DNA of 64,000 bases from Pseudopedobacter sp. (GTDB lineage Bacteria > Bacteroidota > Bacteroidia > Sphingobacteriales > Sphingobacteriaceae): contig JACMOI010000010.1 in the NCBI GenBank assembly GCA_014378105.1, positions 57,584 through 121,583 of the forward strand. The letters run 5' to 3'. Each line of letters starts with the position of its first letter. Within the stretch, counting starts at the first letter, position 1. The notes under the pieces were generated by a model, which saw only the letters and a program-made list of their open reading frames with translations, did not search any database and was not told where the DNA came from. A program made the translations under genes and the position numbers. Shown one piece after another: positions 1-8,390 of the stretch.

Positions 1-813
1 GCGGTGGGCTTGTTAGGTCATGATGCTGCTACAACTCCTTTTCAGGCAGTGAGTTTAACATCGGCTTTACCTCGTTCTTTTTATGGAGATCATCCTTCTG
101 TTGCCATTAGTAATTTGAATGATTTTGCTTTGCAAATGAAAGGCAACCCAATTGGGGCAAATATGGCTGCAAAAAGCTTCGAGGATTTATATGATCAAAC
201 TACTTCCAATCTTTTAAAAGATGCAGGAAAGGAAAGTTTTGAGGCCATGAAAATGCTGAAGAAAGTAGATACTAAAAGTTATAAACCTGAAAATAGTTCT
301 GTCTATCCAAACTCGGCTTTAGGGAATTCATTAAAACAAATTGCGCAGCTCATCAAATTAGATTTAGGTTTAGAAGTGGCTTTCGCCGAATCTGGTGGAT
401 GGGATACGCACTTTAATCAGGGAGCAGAAAACGGAATTTTTGCCCGTAATGTGAATGATTTAAGTGAATGTATGATGGCATTTTGGATAGATATGGGCAC
501 TTTACAAGATGATGTTACCGTAATGACGATGACCGAATTCGGACGGACGGTTAAGCAAAATGGGACCGGAGGAACTGATCATGGAAGAGCATCATGTAAT
601 TTTATTTTAGGAAATAATGTAAAAGGCGGGATGGTTCATGGAATTGTTAATCCTCTGGCCATTGAAAATCTGGAAGATGGTAGAGACTTAAAAGTGACTA
701 CCGATTTTAGAAGTGTATTTAGTGAAGTTGCTGATAGACATTTGAATATCAATAAAGACAATATCTTATTTCCAGATTGGAATGGAAGTCATATTGGAAT
801 GATGAGCAGCTGA
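1..813 (+). CDS. DUF1501 family protein, C-terminal part (5-prime truncated by window edge)
   Basis: The reading frame is open from base 1, so the gene starts outside the window; the GTG at base 4 is probably internal. The 270 residues match the C-terminal half of DUF1501 proteins, sulfatase/alkaline-phosphatase-fold proteins of unknown substrate that are often exported by Tat and common in Bacteroidota. Typical segments are SGGWDTH (about residue 131), MTMTEFGRTVKQNG (about 174) and GGTDHGRA, which carry the Asp/His residues expected of that fold. In this phylum such genes usually follow a DUF1800 gene, but that neighbour would lie outside the window. The family assignment is firm; the biochemical role is unknown. 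Confidence 0.85.
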   Translation, partial: AVGLLGHDAATTPFQAVSLTSALPRSFYGDHPSVAISNLNDFALQMKGNPIGANMAAKSFEDLYDQTTSNLLKDAGKESFEAMKMLKKVDTKSYKPENSSVYPNSALGNSLKQIAQLIKLDLGLEVAFAESGGWDTHFNQGAENGIFARNVNDLSECMMAFWIDMGTLQDDVTVMTMTEFGRTVKQNGTGGTDHGRASCNFILGNNVKGGMVHGIVNPLAIENLEDGRDLKVTTDFRSVFSEVADRHLNINKDNILFPDWNGSHIGMMSS

Positions 814-824
814 TTAGATTTAAG

Positions 825-862
825 CACCAAAAATCAAGATAATTTTATATTGATTCTTGGTG
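825..862. terminator. Hairpin between convergent genes, probable shared terminator
   Basis: CACCAAAAATCAA and TTGATTCTTGGTG form a 13-bp stem with one mismatch and a loop of about 12 nt. It lies between the stop of the DUF1501 gene and the stop of the MscS gene. The T-tract is weak on both strands. Confidence 0.5.
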
Positions 863-874
863 ATTCTATTCATT

Positions 875-2017
875 TTACGATTTAGATAAAGGAATTCCTT
901 TCTCGCCAAATTCATGATATAATGTTCTGGAAGGAAAGGCAAAATCAGCACCATTGTTCAATACAATTTCCATTACCTTGTAATTAATTTCTTCTTTAAT
1001 TTTCATGTAGATATCGTAATCTACAATCTCAATATAGTAAAGTATCAAAATATCCAAGGAGGAAGCACCAAAGGCATCAAAAACAACAATAGCATCCATG
1101 CTTGTTTCATGATGCTCATCTAAATAAGCTTTAATTTCTTTAGCAATCTTTTTTATGGTTGTAGCTGGTGTACCGTATAAAACACCAACAGAAAATTTTA
1201 CTCTCCTTAAGTTTCTAAGTGTTAAATTTTCTAGGGGACTATCAATCATCTTTTTATTCGGGATGATCACCAAAGTTTTATCCAATGTTCTTACAGTGGT
1301 ACTTCTAAAACCTACTTTTTCTACTACGGCGTCATAATCAGCTACATGGACCAAATCACCAACTACAAATGGTTTGTCAGCAAATATGGTAAATGAGCCT
1401 AAAAGGTTTTGTAAAGTATCTTGGGCAGCCAAAGCAATAGCTAAACCTCCAATACCCAAACCAGCAATAATGGTAGCCACATTCATGTTGAAAACAGCAC
1501 CCATCACTACAAATACAGCGAGGATAATGGTCACTATTTTGGTAAGTTCCCGCATAAATGGAACCAACTGATCATCTGTTTTAGAATCTGTTAAACTGGC
1601 TTTATAGGCAAAAATGTGAGACATAAAGTCTATAATTCGTAATAAAATTCTGAACCCAGAGATGATGATTAAGGTTAAAAAAATCTTATCAATTACTTCG
1701 ATTATAGTAATTGTATAGGCAACCTTTTCAACCGTTCTTTTAAAAATGACCAGATTGAGTGGATAAGTTAATTGATTGATAGCGATGTAAAAAATGATAA
1801 TCCCAATCAGAAATTCTATAGGTTTTAGCAGGAGCTCTAAAAACTTGTCAACTTTAATTTCATTAGAGTACTTTTTGAAAAAAGTAAAGATTAGCTTACT
1901 GATTATTTTTGAAAATAGTTTTTTGAAAATCAGTGCCAGTAGTATAATTCCAAAAAACAAGAGGTAACTCTTGATGCTGTTGCCCCAATACACCTGATCT
2001 AGAAAATTTAAATTCAT
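875..2017 (-). CDS. MscS-family mechanosensitive ion channel
   Basis: A small-conductance mechanosensitive channel of the inner membrane, which releases solutes on hypo-osmotic shock. About four hydrophobic segments (near residues 18-35, 65-85, 110-130 and 160-180) precede the pore-lining helix, with the Gly/Ala-rich pattern AGLGIGGLAIALAAQD near residue 188. The beta domain follows (FADKPFVVGDLVHV), then a mixed C-terminal domain, as in MscS. At 380 aa it is longer than E. coli MscS (286 aa) because of extra N-terminal helices. The ORF track starts at a TTG (2023); I prefer the ATG two codons later at 2017. It is transcribed towards the DUF1501 gene and appears monocistronic. Confidence 0.88.
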   Translation of the reverse strand: MNLNFLDQVYWGNSIKSYLLFFGIILLALIFKKLFSKIISKLIFTFFKKYSNEIKVDKFLELLLKPIEFLIGIIIFYIAINQLTYPLNLVIFKRTVEKVAYTITIIEVIDKIFLTLIIISGFRILLRIIDFMSHIFAYKASLTDSKTDDQLVPFMRELTKIVTIILAVFVVMGAVFNMNVATIIAGLGIGGLAIALAAQDTLQNLLGSFTIFADKPFVVGDLVHVADYDAVVEKVGFRSTTVRTLDKTLVIIPNKKMIDSPLENLTLRNLRRVKFSVGVLYGTPATTIKKIAKEIKAYLDEHHETSMDAIVVFDAFGASSLDILILYYIEIVDYDIYMKIKEEINYKVMEIVLNNGADFAFPSRTLYHEFGEKGIPLSKS

Positions 2018-2065
2018 GCTCAAAATTAAAATTAATGATTGATATTTTTTGAAATGCTAGTAAAC

Positions 2066-2096
2066 AAAAAAACCTCCCGATGAAAATCGGAAGGCT
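2066..2096 (-). terminator. Rho-independent terminator of rplS
   Basis: Read on the minus strand, GCCTTCCGAT-TTTC-ATCGGGAGG is followed by seven T residues directly downstream of the rplS stop. The stem has one G-T pair. It closes the rimM-trmD-rplS transcription unit. Confidence 0.85.
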
Positions 2097-2115
2097 TCTT
2101 TTATATTTTAAAGCA

Positions 2116-2463
2116 TTATACTCTTTTAGACTTAATACGAGCTGCTTTACCAGTAAGTTCACGTAAATAGAACAATTTAGCTCTTCTTACTTTACCTACA
2201 TTGTTCACTTCAATTTTAGCGATATTAGGAGAGTTTACAGGGAAAATACGCTCAACACCAATACTGTTAGACATTTTACGAACTGTGAAAGTCTCAGTAG
2301 CGTTACGGCTATTTCTCTGAATAACAACACCTTGATATACCTGGATACGCTCTTTATTTCCTTCACGGATTTTATAGTGAACACTTATTGTATCTCCAGC
2401 CTTAAATGCAGGGAAAGTTGTTTTTACTACGGCCTGCTCTTCTACAAATTTTACTAAATCCAT
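2116..2463 (-). CDS. rplS: 50S ribosomal protein L19
   Basis: L19 of the large ribosomal subunit, located at the 30S-50S interface. The 115 aa length is normal. The signature segments are present: [30 protein letters not shown], and [22 protein letters not shown] near residues 58-80. It lies 164 bp downstream of trmD. On the minus strand a TAATATTG box (2531-2524) about 60 nt before the ATG resembles the Bacteroidota -7 element (TAnnTTTG), so it may have its own promoter besides read-through from trmD. A strong terminator follows. Confidence 0.97.
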   Translation of the reverse strand: MDLVKFVEEQAVVKTTFPAFKAGDTISVHYKIREGNKERIQVYQGVVIQRNSRNATETFTVRKMSNSIGVERIFPVNSPNIAKIEVNNVGKVRRAKLFYLRELTGKAARIKSKRV

Positions 2464-2627
2464 TGTTTCTTGCGATTTAAACGATACTCTTAAACCTGAT
2501 TATCGCCCCTAAATTTCGGAGTGCAATATTAGGGATTAATTTTTATAAATAAAAGTGAATTTTAAAATTTCCAAGCTACTTTAATTTTATTAGCATATAA
2601 CATAGCTATTATATGCCCTTAAAAGGG

Positions 2628-3302
2628 CTATTCCAATAAATCAGGGCGTCTTTCTTGTGTTCTTTTTAAAGCTTCATCATGTCGCCAATTTTCAATTTTT
2701 GCTTGGTCGCCACTCAACAAAATATCCGGAACTTTATAACCTTTCCAATCTGCAGGACGAGAGTAAACCGGAGCATCTAATAATTCTCCTTGAAAAGAAT
2801 CAGACAGAGCAGAAGTTTCATCATTTAAAACGCCAGGAATTAACCTCACAACCGCATCCACCACAATGGCCGCAGGAAGCTCTCCTCCTGATAAAACATA
2901 ATCACCGACAGAAATCTCCCGTGTTACATAAATATCGCGGATACGCTGGTCAATACCCTTGTAGTGTCCGCATAAAATCAGGAGATTTTCTTTTCCTGAT
3001 AGCTCATTCGCCGTTTCTTGATTCAATGTCTTGCCATCAGGAGTCATAAAGATAACCTCATCGTAATTCCGTTCTCCTTTTAAATGTGCTATACAATTTG
3101 CAAAAGGCTCAATCTGCATCACCATTCCGCTACCACCACCATAAGGATAGTCATCTACACTTTTCTGTTTGTTATTGGTGTAATCTCGTAAATTATGAAC
3201 GTGTATTTCTGCTATTCCTTTCTTTTGCGCCCTTTGCAAAATAGAATGTGCAAAAGGACTTTCTAATAAGCCGGGTAAAACTGTGATGATATCGAAACGC
3301 AT
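2628..3302 (-). CDS. trmD: tRNA (guanine-N1)-methyltransferase TrmD
   Basis: Methylates G37 of tRNAs that read codons beginning with C (Leu CUN, Pro CCN, Arg CGG) using S-adenosylmethionine, preventing +1 frameshifting. The 224 aa show the trefoil-knot SPOUT motifs: [15 protein letters not shown] near residue 53, [15 protein letters not shown] near 109 and [15 protein letters not shown] near 130. It follows rimM at a distance of about 150 bp, the gap being filled by a palindromic repeat. The neighbourhood rimM-trmD-rplS is conserved in bacteria. Confidence 0.97.
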   Translation of the reverse strand: MRFDIITVLPGLLESPFAHSILQRAQKKGIAEIHVHNLRDYTNNKQKSVDDYPYGGGSGMVMQIEPFANCIAHLKGERNYDEVIFMTPDGKTLNQETANELSGKENLLILCGHYKGIDQRIRDIYVTREISVGDYVLSGGELPAAIVVDAVVRLIPGVLNDETSALSDSFQGELLDAPVYSRPADWKGYKVPDILLSGDQAKIENWRHDEALKRTQERRPDLLE

Positions 3303-3343
3303 TTTTAAATTTATGATTTTTGAATTACGATTTTAGATTTTTC

Positions 3344-3434
3344 TTAGGCGTTCTCCCGATAGCTATCGGGGCGGGCTTTACGTTATAGTTTTTTGTTGAA
3401 AAACCAAAAAAGCTGCCACTTCAATCTCTAACGC
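3344..3434 (+). repeat. Palindromic intergenic repeat, copy 1 (between trmD and rimM)
   Basis: Starts TAGGCGTT and ends ATCTCTAACGC. It contains the perfect 16-bp palindrome CCCGATAGCTATCGGG (3355-3370) followed by GCGGGCTTTACG. It shares its ends and the GGCGGGCT core with the repeats at 4030-4132 (inverse orientation) and 53319-53406, and the identical 16-mer with the latter. I recognise it as a REP/MITE-like intergenic family of Pedobacter-type genomes; that part is from memory. Confidence 0.7.
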
Positions 3435-3449
3435 ACCAAATATGCAGAT

Positions 3450-3974
3450 TTATTCGGAATACAAATCCAGTAAACCATCGGGTAAATCAAAATTGATTTT
3501 TTTATTGGGGATATCAATTTCTTTAATAAAAGCTTTGTTTAACGGAATTAAGACTTCATTTCCTTTATAATTTACAGTTGCTAAAAATTGCTGTGGATAT
3601 TCGCGTACCTCTAAAATTTCCCCTAAATCTCCAGAATGTTGATCATTTGCCGCAAACCCAATTAAATCACTAAATAAGAATTCATCTTTTTTTCTTTTGG
3701 GTTTAAACTTATTGAGGAGATAAATTTTCTTTTTAGTAATCGCTTGTGCTTTATCAATATGGTCTACATCTTCAAAATTGAAGTAACCAATCATGGGCAT
3801 TGGGATTTTGTAGTTAGCTACAAAAAACGGTACTAATTTGCTGTTGATTTCCACAAAAACTGCTTTAATTTTTAGTTTCTCGGGTTCATCAAAAGTAAAA
3901 GAAACTTGAACTTCTCCTTTTAAACCACGGGTTTTGGTGATGTAACCAATTTCGAAACAATCTTCAATCTTCAT
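3450..3974 (-). CDS. rimM: Ribosome maturation factor RimM
   Basis: Assists assembly of the 30S head around S19 and S13. The 174 aa have the expected two domains: an N-terminal RimM barrel (GYITKTRGLKGEVQVSF near residue 10) and a C-terminal PRC barrel (LGEILEVREYPQQFLATV near 117, then VLIPLNKAFIKEIDIPNKKI). rpsP, which commonly sits just upstream, is not here: the 161 bp before the ATG hold a repeat and then an ABC permease gene. The gene is bracketed by two inverted copies of the same palindromic repeat, which may mark a rearrangement. Confidence 0.95.
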   Translation of the reverse strand: MKIEDCFEIGYITKTRGLKGEVQVSFTFDEPEKLKIKAVFVEINSKLVPFFVANYKIPMPMIGYFNFEDVDHIDKAQAITKKKIYLLNKFKPKRKKDEFLFSDLIGFAANDQHSGDLGEILEVREYPQQFLATVNYKGNEVLIPLNKAFIKEIDIPNKKINFDLPDGLLDLYSE

Positions 3975-4029
3975 CTAATTATTTAATGAAAAAACTTTCG
4001 CGAAGATATTCATTTTTAAAAACATTAAT

Positions 4030-4132
4030 GCGTTAGGGATGGAAATGGATACCGGCTTTGTGGATAATGCCTTGAGCAGTATGAGTGTACAGCCCGCCCC
4101 GCTAAGCTTAAGTAGTGGACAAGGGAACGCCC
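4030..4132 (-). repeat. Palindromic intergenic repeat, copy 2 (upstream of rimM, inverted)
   Basis: On the minus strand it begins GGGCGTTCCC and ends CATCCCTAACGC, with GGGGCGGGCTGTACACTCAT in between. It lacks the CCCGATAGCTATCGGG palindrome of the other two copies but has the same ends and GGCGGGCT core. Its orientation is opposite to copy 1, so rimM lies inside an inverted pair. Confidence 0.65.
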
Positions 4133-4135
4133 AAA

Positions 4136-5821
4136 TTAATCGGCCATTTCTAAACTTTCCCAAGATTCTTTACGGTAATAGCTAAACATTAACCAAGCTA
4201 CGCCAGTCATGATAACAGCTGAAATGGTAATTGCCCATTCATAATTTACGGCCCAATTGTGTAAAAAGCCTAAGCCTAATGGTATCAAAATAATGAAGAA
4301 AGTGAGAAAGGTTTTTCCACCTCGTTTAATATTTATAGGCTGCGAAAAAGGGAAGCCTTTCACCTGAAATAACGCTACAAAAATACCATATATGGCGCCT
4401 ATCATAAAAGCTAAAACAAGATCATTGATCACTTTTGGTCCCCAAAACACCAAACTGAAAATAGAAACTAGAATAAAATAAGGGAGATAAAACTTAATAA
4501 TAACTGCTTTATACATGCCTGCTAAAAGCGCTCCGGGTTGTTTTAAAGGCGTTGAGAAATAAATCCATGAAGCCTTGTATCTTTCGGTCATACTTACATG
4601 TTGAATTACTGTAGTTAATACAAAACTGGTAAGGTAAAGAATTAGGATATACATATTACCGGCCTTCATATTTTCCCAATTATTGGCAATGCTACCTTTC
4701 TTTTGCATAAAGCCGAAGTACACAAAATAAACCGGCACATATGCAAATGCTGGATAAACTTTTACTTTAAAATCGCGGTAACGGGAAGATAAAAGCCAGG
4801 TAATTTTGAATCCTGCGTTTTCAATTGGTTTTGGCGAAACCAGTTTAGCAACCGCATTCATAAAGCCTCTGGATGCTCCTTTACCTTCTGAGGATATAAT
4901 GGTGGCATCATCTCCGCTGGCGCTAATAGCGGATAATTTTTGATTGAAACCTGGGGCTAAAACTTTTACGACCAACAGTAAAGAAAGAATCGGACTTACC
5001 AATGCAATAACCGCATAGATATAAGTTAAAATATCTGCGGATTTAAAATTGACTGCTAATTCATGTAGAGAAGCAATCCACATAGGCGGAACGACGGCTA
5101 AAATTTTATAATCTTTAATGTTAAAATCCTTTAACATACTGGCGCCTATCAGCTTTGGAAGGGTGTAATAAGCTGCAAAAATTAATACAGAAAAAATGAT
5201 TTGAAAGTAGGAGATAAAGTCTTTAAACTTTTGTGGACTAGTGAGTTTTAAAACAATCAGATAAATGATATTTACCAAAAAAATGCTGAGTACTGTTGCG
5301 ATTAAAACTTCCAATAAAAACATTAAACCAGAAATTGGTCCTTGCCAAAAAGAAAAAATCATCCCCGAAAGGGAAATAGCCAAAGCCATTTTTGCAGTAT
5401 GAATCCCGATGTGTAAAATTCGAGAAACGGTAAATGTGGCTTCAGAAACTGGGCGAGGTAAAATGATATAATTGTCGCGAACATCAATTAATACACTGGT
5501 AAAATCAGAGATTAAGGTAATGGCCAGCATCACCATAAAAGCTGAGAAATAAATGGTATGACCCACATAAGGTGTATCAACGGTGCCTAAAATAATTGTA
5601 AAAAAGCCACCGGTGATAAAAAGAAAAAACATGGTTAGCCAGCTTGAATTGTTGGTTTCTTTTTTCTTTTTATTCTTTTGCTGGTTGTAAACATTGGGTC
5701 TGCGGTCATCCATTTTCATTTTAGTGGTAAGGATGATGCGAAGATGATCTGCATTTACGCCAAAGCGGTTAAAAACCGATTTAAACAAGAGTACAAAGTT
5801 GATGATGTATTTATTGATCAT
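4136..5821 (-). CDS. ABC transporter permease (ABC-2-like exporter subunit)
   Basis: A 561-aa integral membrane protein with about twelve predicted hydrophobic segments (for example WLTMFFLFITGGFFTIILG near residue 60 and YFQIIFSVLIFAAYYTL near 205), consistent with the membrane partner of an exporter. It starts 6 bp after the ATPase gene on the same strand, so the two form one operon and presumably one complex. The N-terminus carries a charged cytoplasmic stretch (MDDRRPNVYNQQKNKKKKE). The transported substrate cannot be read from the sequence. It is longer than most ABC-2 permeases, which makes exact family placement uncertain. Confidence 0.82.
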   Translation of the reverse strand: MINKYIINFVLLFKSVFNRFGVNADHLRIILTTKMKMDDRRPNVYNQQKNKKKKETNNSSWLTMFFLFITGGFFTIILGTVDTPYVGHTIYFSAFMVMLAITLISDFTSVLIDVRDNYIILPRPVSEATFTVSRILHIGIHTAKMALAISLSGMIFSFWQGPISGLMFLLEVLIATVLSIFLVNIIYLIVLKLTSPQKFKDFISYFQIIFSVLIFAAYYTLPKLIGASMLKDFNIKDYKILAVVPPMWIASLHELAVNFKSADILTYIYAVIALVSPILSLLLVVKVLAPGFNQKLSAISASGDDATIISSEGKGASRGFMNAVAKLVSPKPIENAGFKITWLLSSRYRDFKVKVYPAFAYVPVYFVYFGFMQKKGSIANNWENMKAGNMYILILYLTSFVLTTVIQHVSMTERYKASWIYFSTPLKQPGALLAGMYKAVIIKFYLPYFILVSIFSLVFWGPKVINDLVLAFMIGAIYGIFVALFQVKGFPFSQPINIKRGGKTFLTFFIILIPLGLGFLHNWAVNYEWAITISAVIMTGVAWLMFSYYRKESWESLEMAD

Positions 5822-5827
5822 GATTGA

Positions 5828-6607
5828 TTAATTCAAAGCGCTTAAAACATCATTAGCTTCCTGATTGCCATCTTCTTTGCCCGTAAGTTTGGCGAAAATG
5901 CGTTCTAAAGTTTGGTCACCACCGGCTTTCAGTTCTTCAAAAGAACCATCGGCAACAATTTCTCCTTGGTTAATCAGTAGAATCCGATCAGACACCTTTT
6001 CTACTACATCCATCATATGTGAACAATAAAAAATGGTTTTTCCTTCTTTAGCTAGCAGAGCGATTAACTCTTTTACCATGATGACCGCATTGGCGTCTAA
6101 GCCAGAAAGAGGCTCATCCAAAATGATGATTTTCGGGTTATGAATAATTCCCGAAATTAAAAGTACCTTTTGGCGCATCCCTTTAGAGAAGGTATCCATC
6201 CTTTGGTCTGCATTGCTATCAATACCAAAAGCTTTTAACAATTTCATGGCTCTTTCGGCAATTTTATCCTCATCCATCCCATATAATTTCCCAACAAAAT
6301 CCAAGTACTCTAAAGGGGTGAGCACTTCATATATTTCTGCATTCTCAGGCACATAACCAATTTGCGCTTTAATGGAAAGAATATCATTTTGTATATTTTG
6401 ATCATACATCAAAACTTCGCCTTCATAATCTGAAATTAAACCGGTTAGAATTTTTACGGTAGTAGATTTACCAGCACCATTTGGGCCGATATAACCAATT
6501 ACCTGACCCGGATAGATGTCTAAATTGACTCCTTTTAAAACCTGCTTTTCACCGTAATTTTTTCGCAAATTTTTTATGCTGATGATGGGTGATGATGTAT
6601 TTTCCAT
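5828..6607 (-). CDS. ABC transporter ATP-binding protein
   Basis: The 259-aa ATPase subunit of an exporter. Walker A is GPNGAGKSTT (near residue 41), the Q-loop region is GYVPENAEIYE (near 85), the signature is FSKGMRQK (near 141, a degenerate LSGGQ), Walker B is IIILDEPLSGLD (near 160) and the switch histidine is in FYCSHMMD (near 194). The YxEVLTPLEYLDFVGKLYG segment is typical of the ABC-2/CcmA-like group. It is the first gene of a two-gene operon with the permease. No clear regulatory site was seen in the 170 bp shared with the divergent broken gene at 6778. Confidence 0.92.
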   Translation of the reverse strand: MENTSSPIISIKNLRKNYGEKQVLKGVNLDIYPGQVIGYIGPNGAGKSTTVKILTGLISDYEGEVLMYDQNIQNDILSIKAQIGYVPENAEIYEVLTPLEYLDFVGKLYGMDEDKIAERAMKLLKAFGIDSNADQRMDTFSKGMRQKVLLISGIIHNPKIIILDEPLSGLDANAVIMVKELIALLAKEGKTIFYCSHMMDVVEKVSDRILLINQGEIVADGSFEELKAGGDQTLERIFAKLTGKEDGNQEANDVLSALN

Positions 6608-6734
6608 AATTGAGTTTAGAATTCTAAATATAAGGGTGCTGAGTTTAAATTCATAAAAAAAGCCCTCTTTTTTAAGACTGGTTTTTGGTGTTTAACTCTT
6701 TTTTTATAAATTTTTTCTAGAAATCATCCCAATA

Positions 6735-6764
6735 TTTTCCTTCAAGAAATATTTACTACTTTCG
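6735..6764 (+). promoter_or_regulatory. Candidate Bacteroidota-type promoter of the broken secreted-protein gene
   Basis: TTTT (6735-6738), an 18-bp spacer and TACTTTCG (6757-6764) resemble the Bacteroidota sigma-factor consensus (TTTG, about 19 bp, TAnnTTTG). It ends 13 bp before the ATG at 6778. Pattern match only. Confidence 0.35.
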
Positions 6765-6777
6765 TCCACTAATCATT

Positions 6778-7422
6778 ATGAAAAAATATCTACTTATTTT
6801 GTTAGTTATACTAGGTATAACATCAAAAACTAACGCCCAAGAATCAGCAAAGCAAATTTTTGAAAGTCCAGATTTAAAAAGTAAAACTGCAGAGCATAAA
6901 TTAGTTGCTATATTACCTTTTAACGTTTCTATTACTTATAGAAAGCAACCTAAAAATTTTAGTGTCGAAGCAAATAAGGAGCAAGAAAAATCAATGTCAA
7001 ATTCTATTTAAAGTAGTATGTATACATTTCTACTAAGGAAGGCTGACAACTATACAGTAGAATTTCAAGATGTTGACAAAACCAATATTTTATTGAAAAA
7101 AGCTGGAATGACTGAAAAGTTAGATGAGTTTACCCGAGACGAAATTTCAAAAGTTTTAGGCGTTGATGCAGTAATAGGAGGTAAGTTCGATTCGGAACAA
7201 ACTAGATCAGAAGGAGCAGGAATTGCCACTGCTGTTTTATTTGGAGGTTTAGGAGCTAAAACAGGCTCAGGGACTGTAACACTAACTCTAAATAATGGAC
7301 AAGATGGAAAGTTGTTATGGAGATTCTTTAAAACCATGGATGATAGCATATTCTCATCTACTGATGATTTGGTTGAAAGAATGATGAGAAAGGTAAGTAG
7401 AAACTTTCCTTACGGTAAATAG
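6778..7422 (+). pseudogene. Small exported protein gene interrupted by one in-frame TAA
   Basis: The track shows two ORFs (6778-7011 and 7018-7422), but they are in the same frame, separated only by TAA (7009-7011) and two AGT codons. Read as one, the product is 214 aa with an N-terminal Sec signal peptide (MKKYLLILLVILGITSKTNAQ). The text runs smoothly across the stop (NSI-stop-SSMYTFLLRKAD), so a single change such as CAA to TAA is the simplest explanation. The downstream part has a Gly-rich segment (GAGIATAVLFGGLGAKTG) and ends MMRKVSRNFPYGK, resembling small periplasmic or envelope proteins of this phylum with no known role. Re-initiation at 7018 would give a protein without signal peptide. 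A sequencing error is possible. Confidence 0.75.
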
Positions 7423-7444
7423 AATTTCAATTTTATAAAAGCAT

Positions 7445-7480
7445 AAAAAAGGTTTTACCGGTTAGGTAAAACCTTTTTTA
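7445..7480. terminator. Strong bidirectional terminator between convergent genes
   Basis: AAAAAAGGTTTTACC-GGTTA-GGTAAAACCTTTTTT is a perfect stem of about 15 bp with T-tracts on both strands. It ends two bases before the msrA stop codon and serves both the broken gene and msrA. Confidence 0.92.
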
Positions 7481-7482
7481 TG

Positions 7483-8163
7483 TTAAGATCCAGACTTCAA
7501 TTTCCCCTTATAGGTTTTTTTGAATTTCTCGTACCTTGGCAATGAAACATTATTTATATATGGGTTTCCACTTCCTTTACCGCCATTAATATAATTCTGA
7601 TGATATTCTTCAGCTTTATAAAATGCTTTTAATTGTTGTAATTCGGTAACTATAGGTCTTTCAAAAGTTTTATTAGCACTTAATTTTTTAATGGTGTTCA
7701 TAGCGATTTCTTTTTCTTCAGCATTTTGATAAAAAAGAATTGAACGATAAGAGGTCCCTCTATCGGGCCCTTGTTGATCTCTAGTTGTAGGATCATGTGA
7801 TGCAAAAAACACATTCACTAAATCTTGATAAGAAATCACTTTTGGATCGTAATAAACTAAAACTGATTCAGCATGACCGGTTGTTTCGGTATTTACCAAT
7901 TCATAAGTTGGATTAAGAGTTGTTCCACCAGCATAGCCAGAAATCACATCATTGACACCCGCAACCGCTTCGAAAATGTGCTCGCTACACCAAAAACAAC
8001 CCTCAGCAAATACGGCTGTTGCCATTCCTTTTGGCGCAGTCAAATTCATTTTATTGTCTTTTTGATTAGCTTGTTTAGTAGAGCTAGTTTGACCATTGCT
8101 GTTACAGGCAGCAACCAAAATGGTCAATGCACTAATGGCGAAAAATTTCAGGTATTTTTTCAT
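7483..8163 (-). CDS. msrA: Peptide-methionine (S)-S-oxide reductase, lipoprotein form
   Basis: Reduces methionine-S-sulfoxide in oxidised proteins. The catalytic motif GCFWCSE lies near residue 55, followed by GVNDVISGYAGGTTLNPTYE and HAESVLVYYDPK, all typical of MsrA. At 226 aa it has an extra N-terminus: the signal segment KFFAISALTILVAAC ends in a lipobox (LVAAC, Cys about residue 20), so the enzyme is probably a periplasm-facing lipoprotein rather than cytosolic. No msrB is adjacent. Its stop lies just beside a shared terminator. Confidence 0.95.
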   Translation of the reverse strand: MKKYLKFFAISALTILVAACNSNGQTSSTKQANQKDNKMNLTAPKGMATAVFAEGCFWCSEHIFEAVAGVNDVISGYAGGTTLNPTYELVNTETTGHAESVLVYYDPKVISYQDLVNVFFASHDPTTRDQQGPDRGTSYRSILFYQNAEEKEIAMNTIKKLSANKTFERPIVTELQQLKAFYKAEEYHQNYINGGKGSGNPYINNVSLPRYEKFKKTYKGKLKSGS

Positions 8164-8390
8164 GATTTTATTTTTTTACAATTTGTCATATTTAATAACG
8201 CAAACCTTACAAATAAAGTTTTATTTTAGTTACAACATTAAAGCTTTTATTTGTAATAATAAACATAGATAATTTTGAATTAGATGATGATTCTGAGAGA
8301 ATTCTAAACTCCATTTTAAAGCTATCAGCCCAGTATTTTGAAGTAATAGATGAAATTGGTGTTATACAAATAACTGGTAAACCCATTGAG

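Noticed and set aside
1896-2162. 88-aa minus-strand ORF between rplS and the MscS gene
   Set aside because: Spans the rplS terminator hairpin and overlaps both real genes in another frame.
2657-3049. 130-aa plus-strand ORF opposite trmD
   Set aside because: Antisense to conserved TrmD motifs; composition typical of a shadow frame.
3975-4163. 62-aa minus-strand ORF upstream of rimM as a remnant of rpsP
   Set aside because: Its translation is not S16-like; it is the palindromic repeat read through plus the end of the permease gene in another frame.
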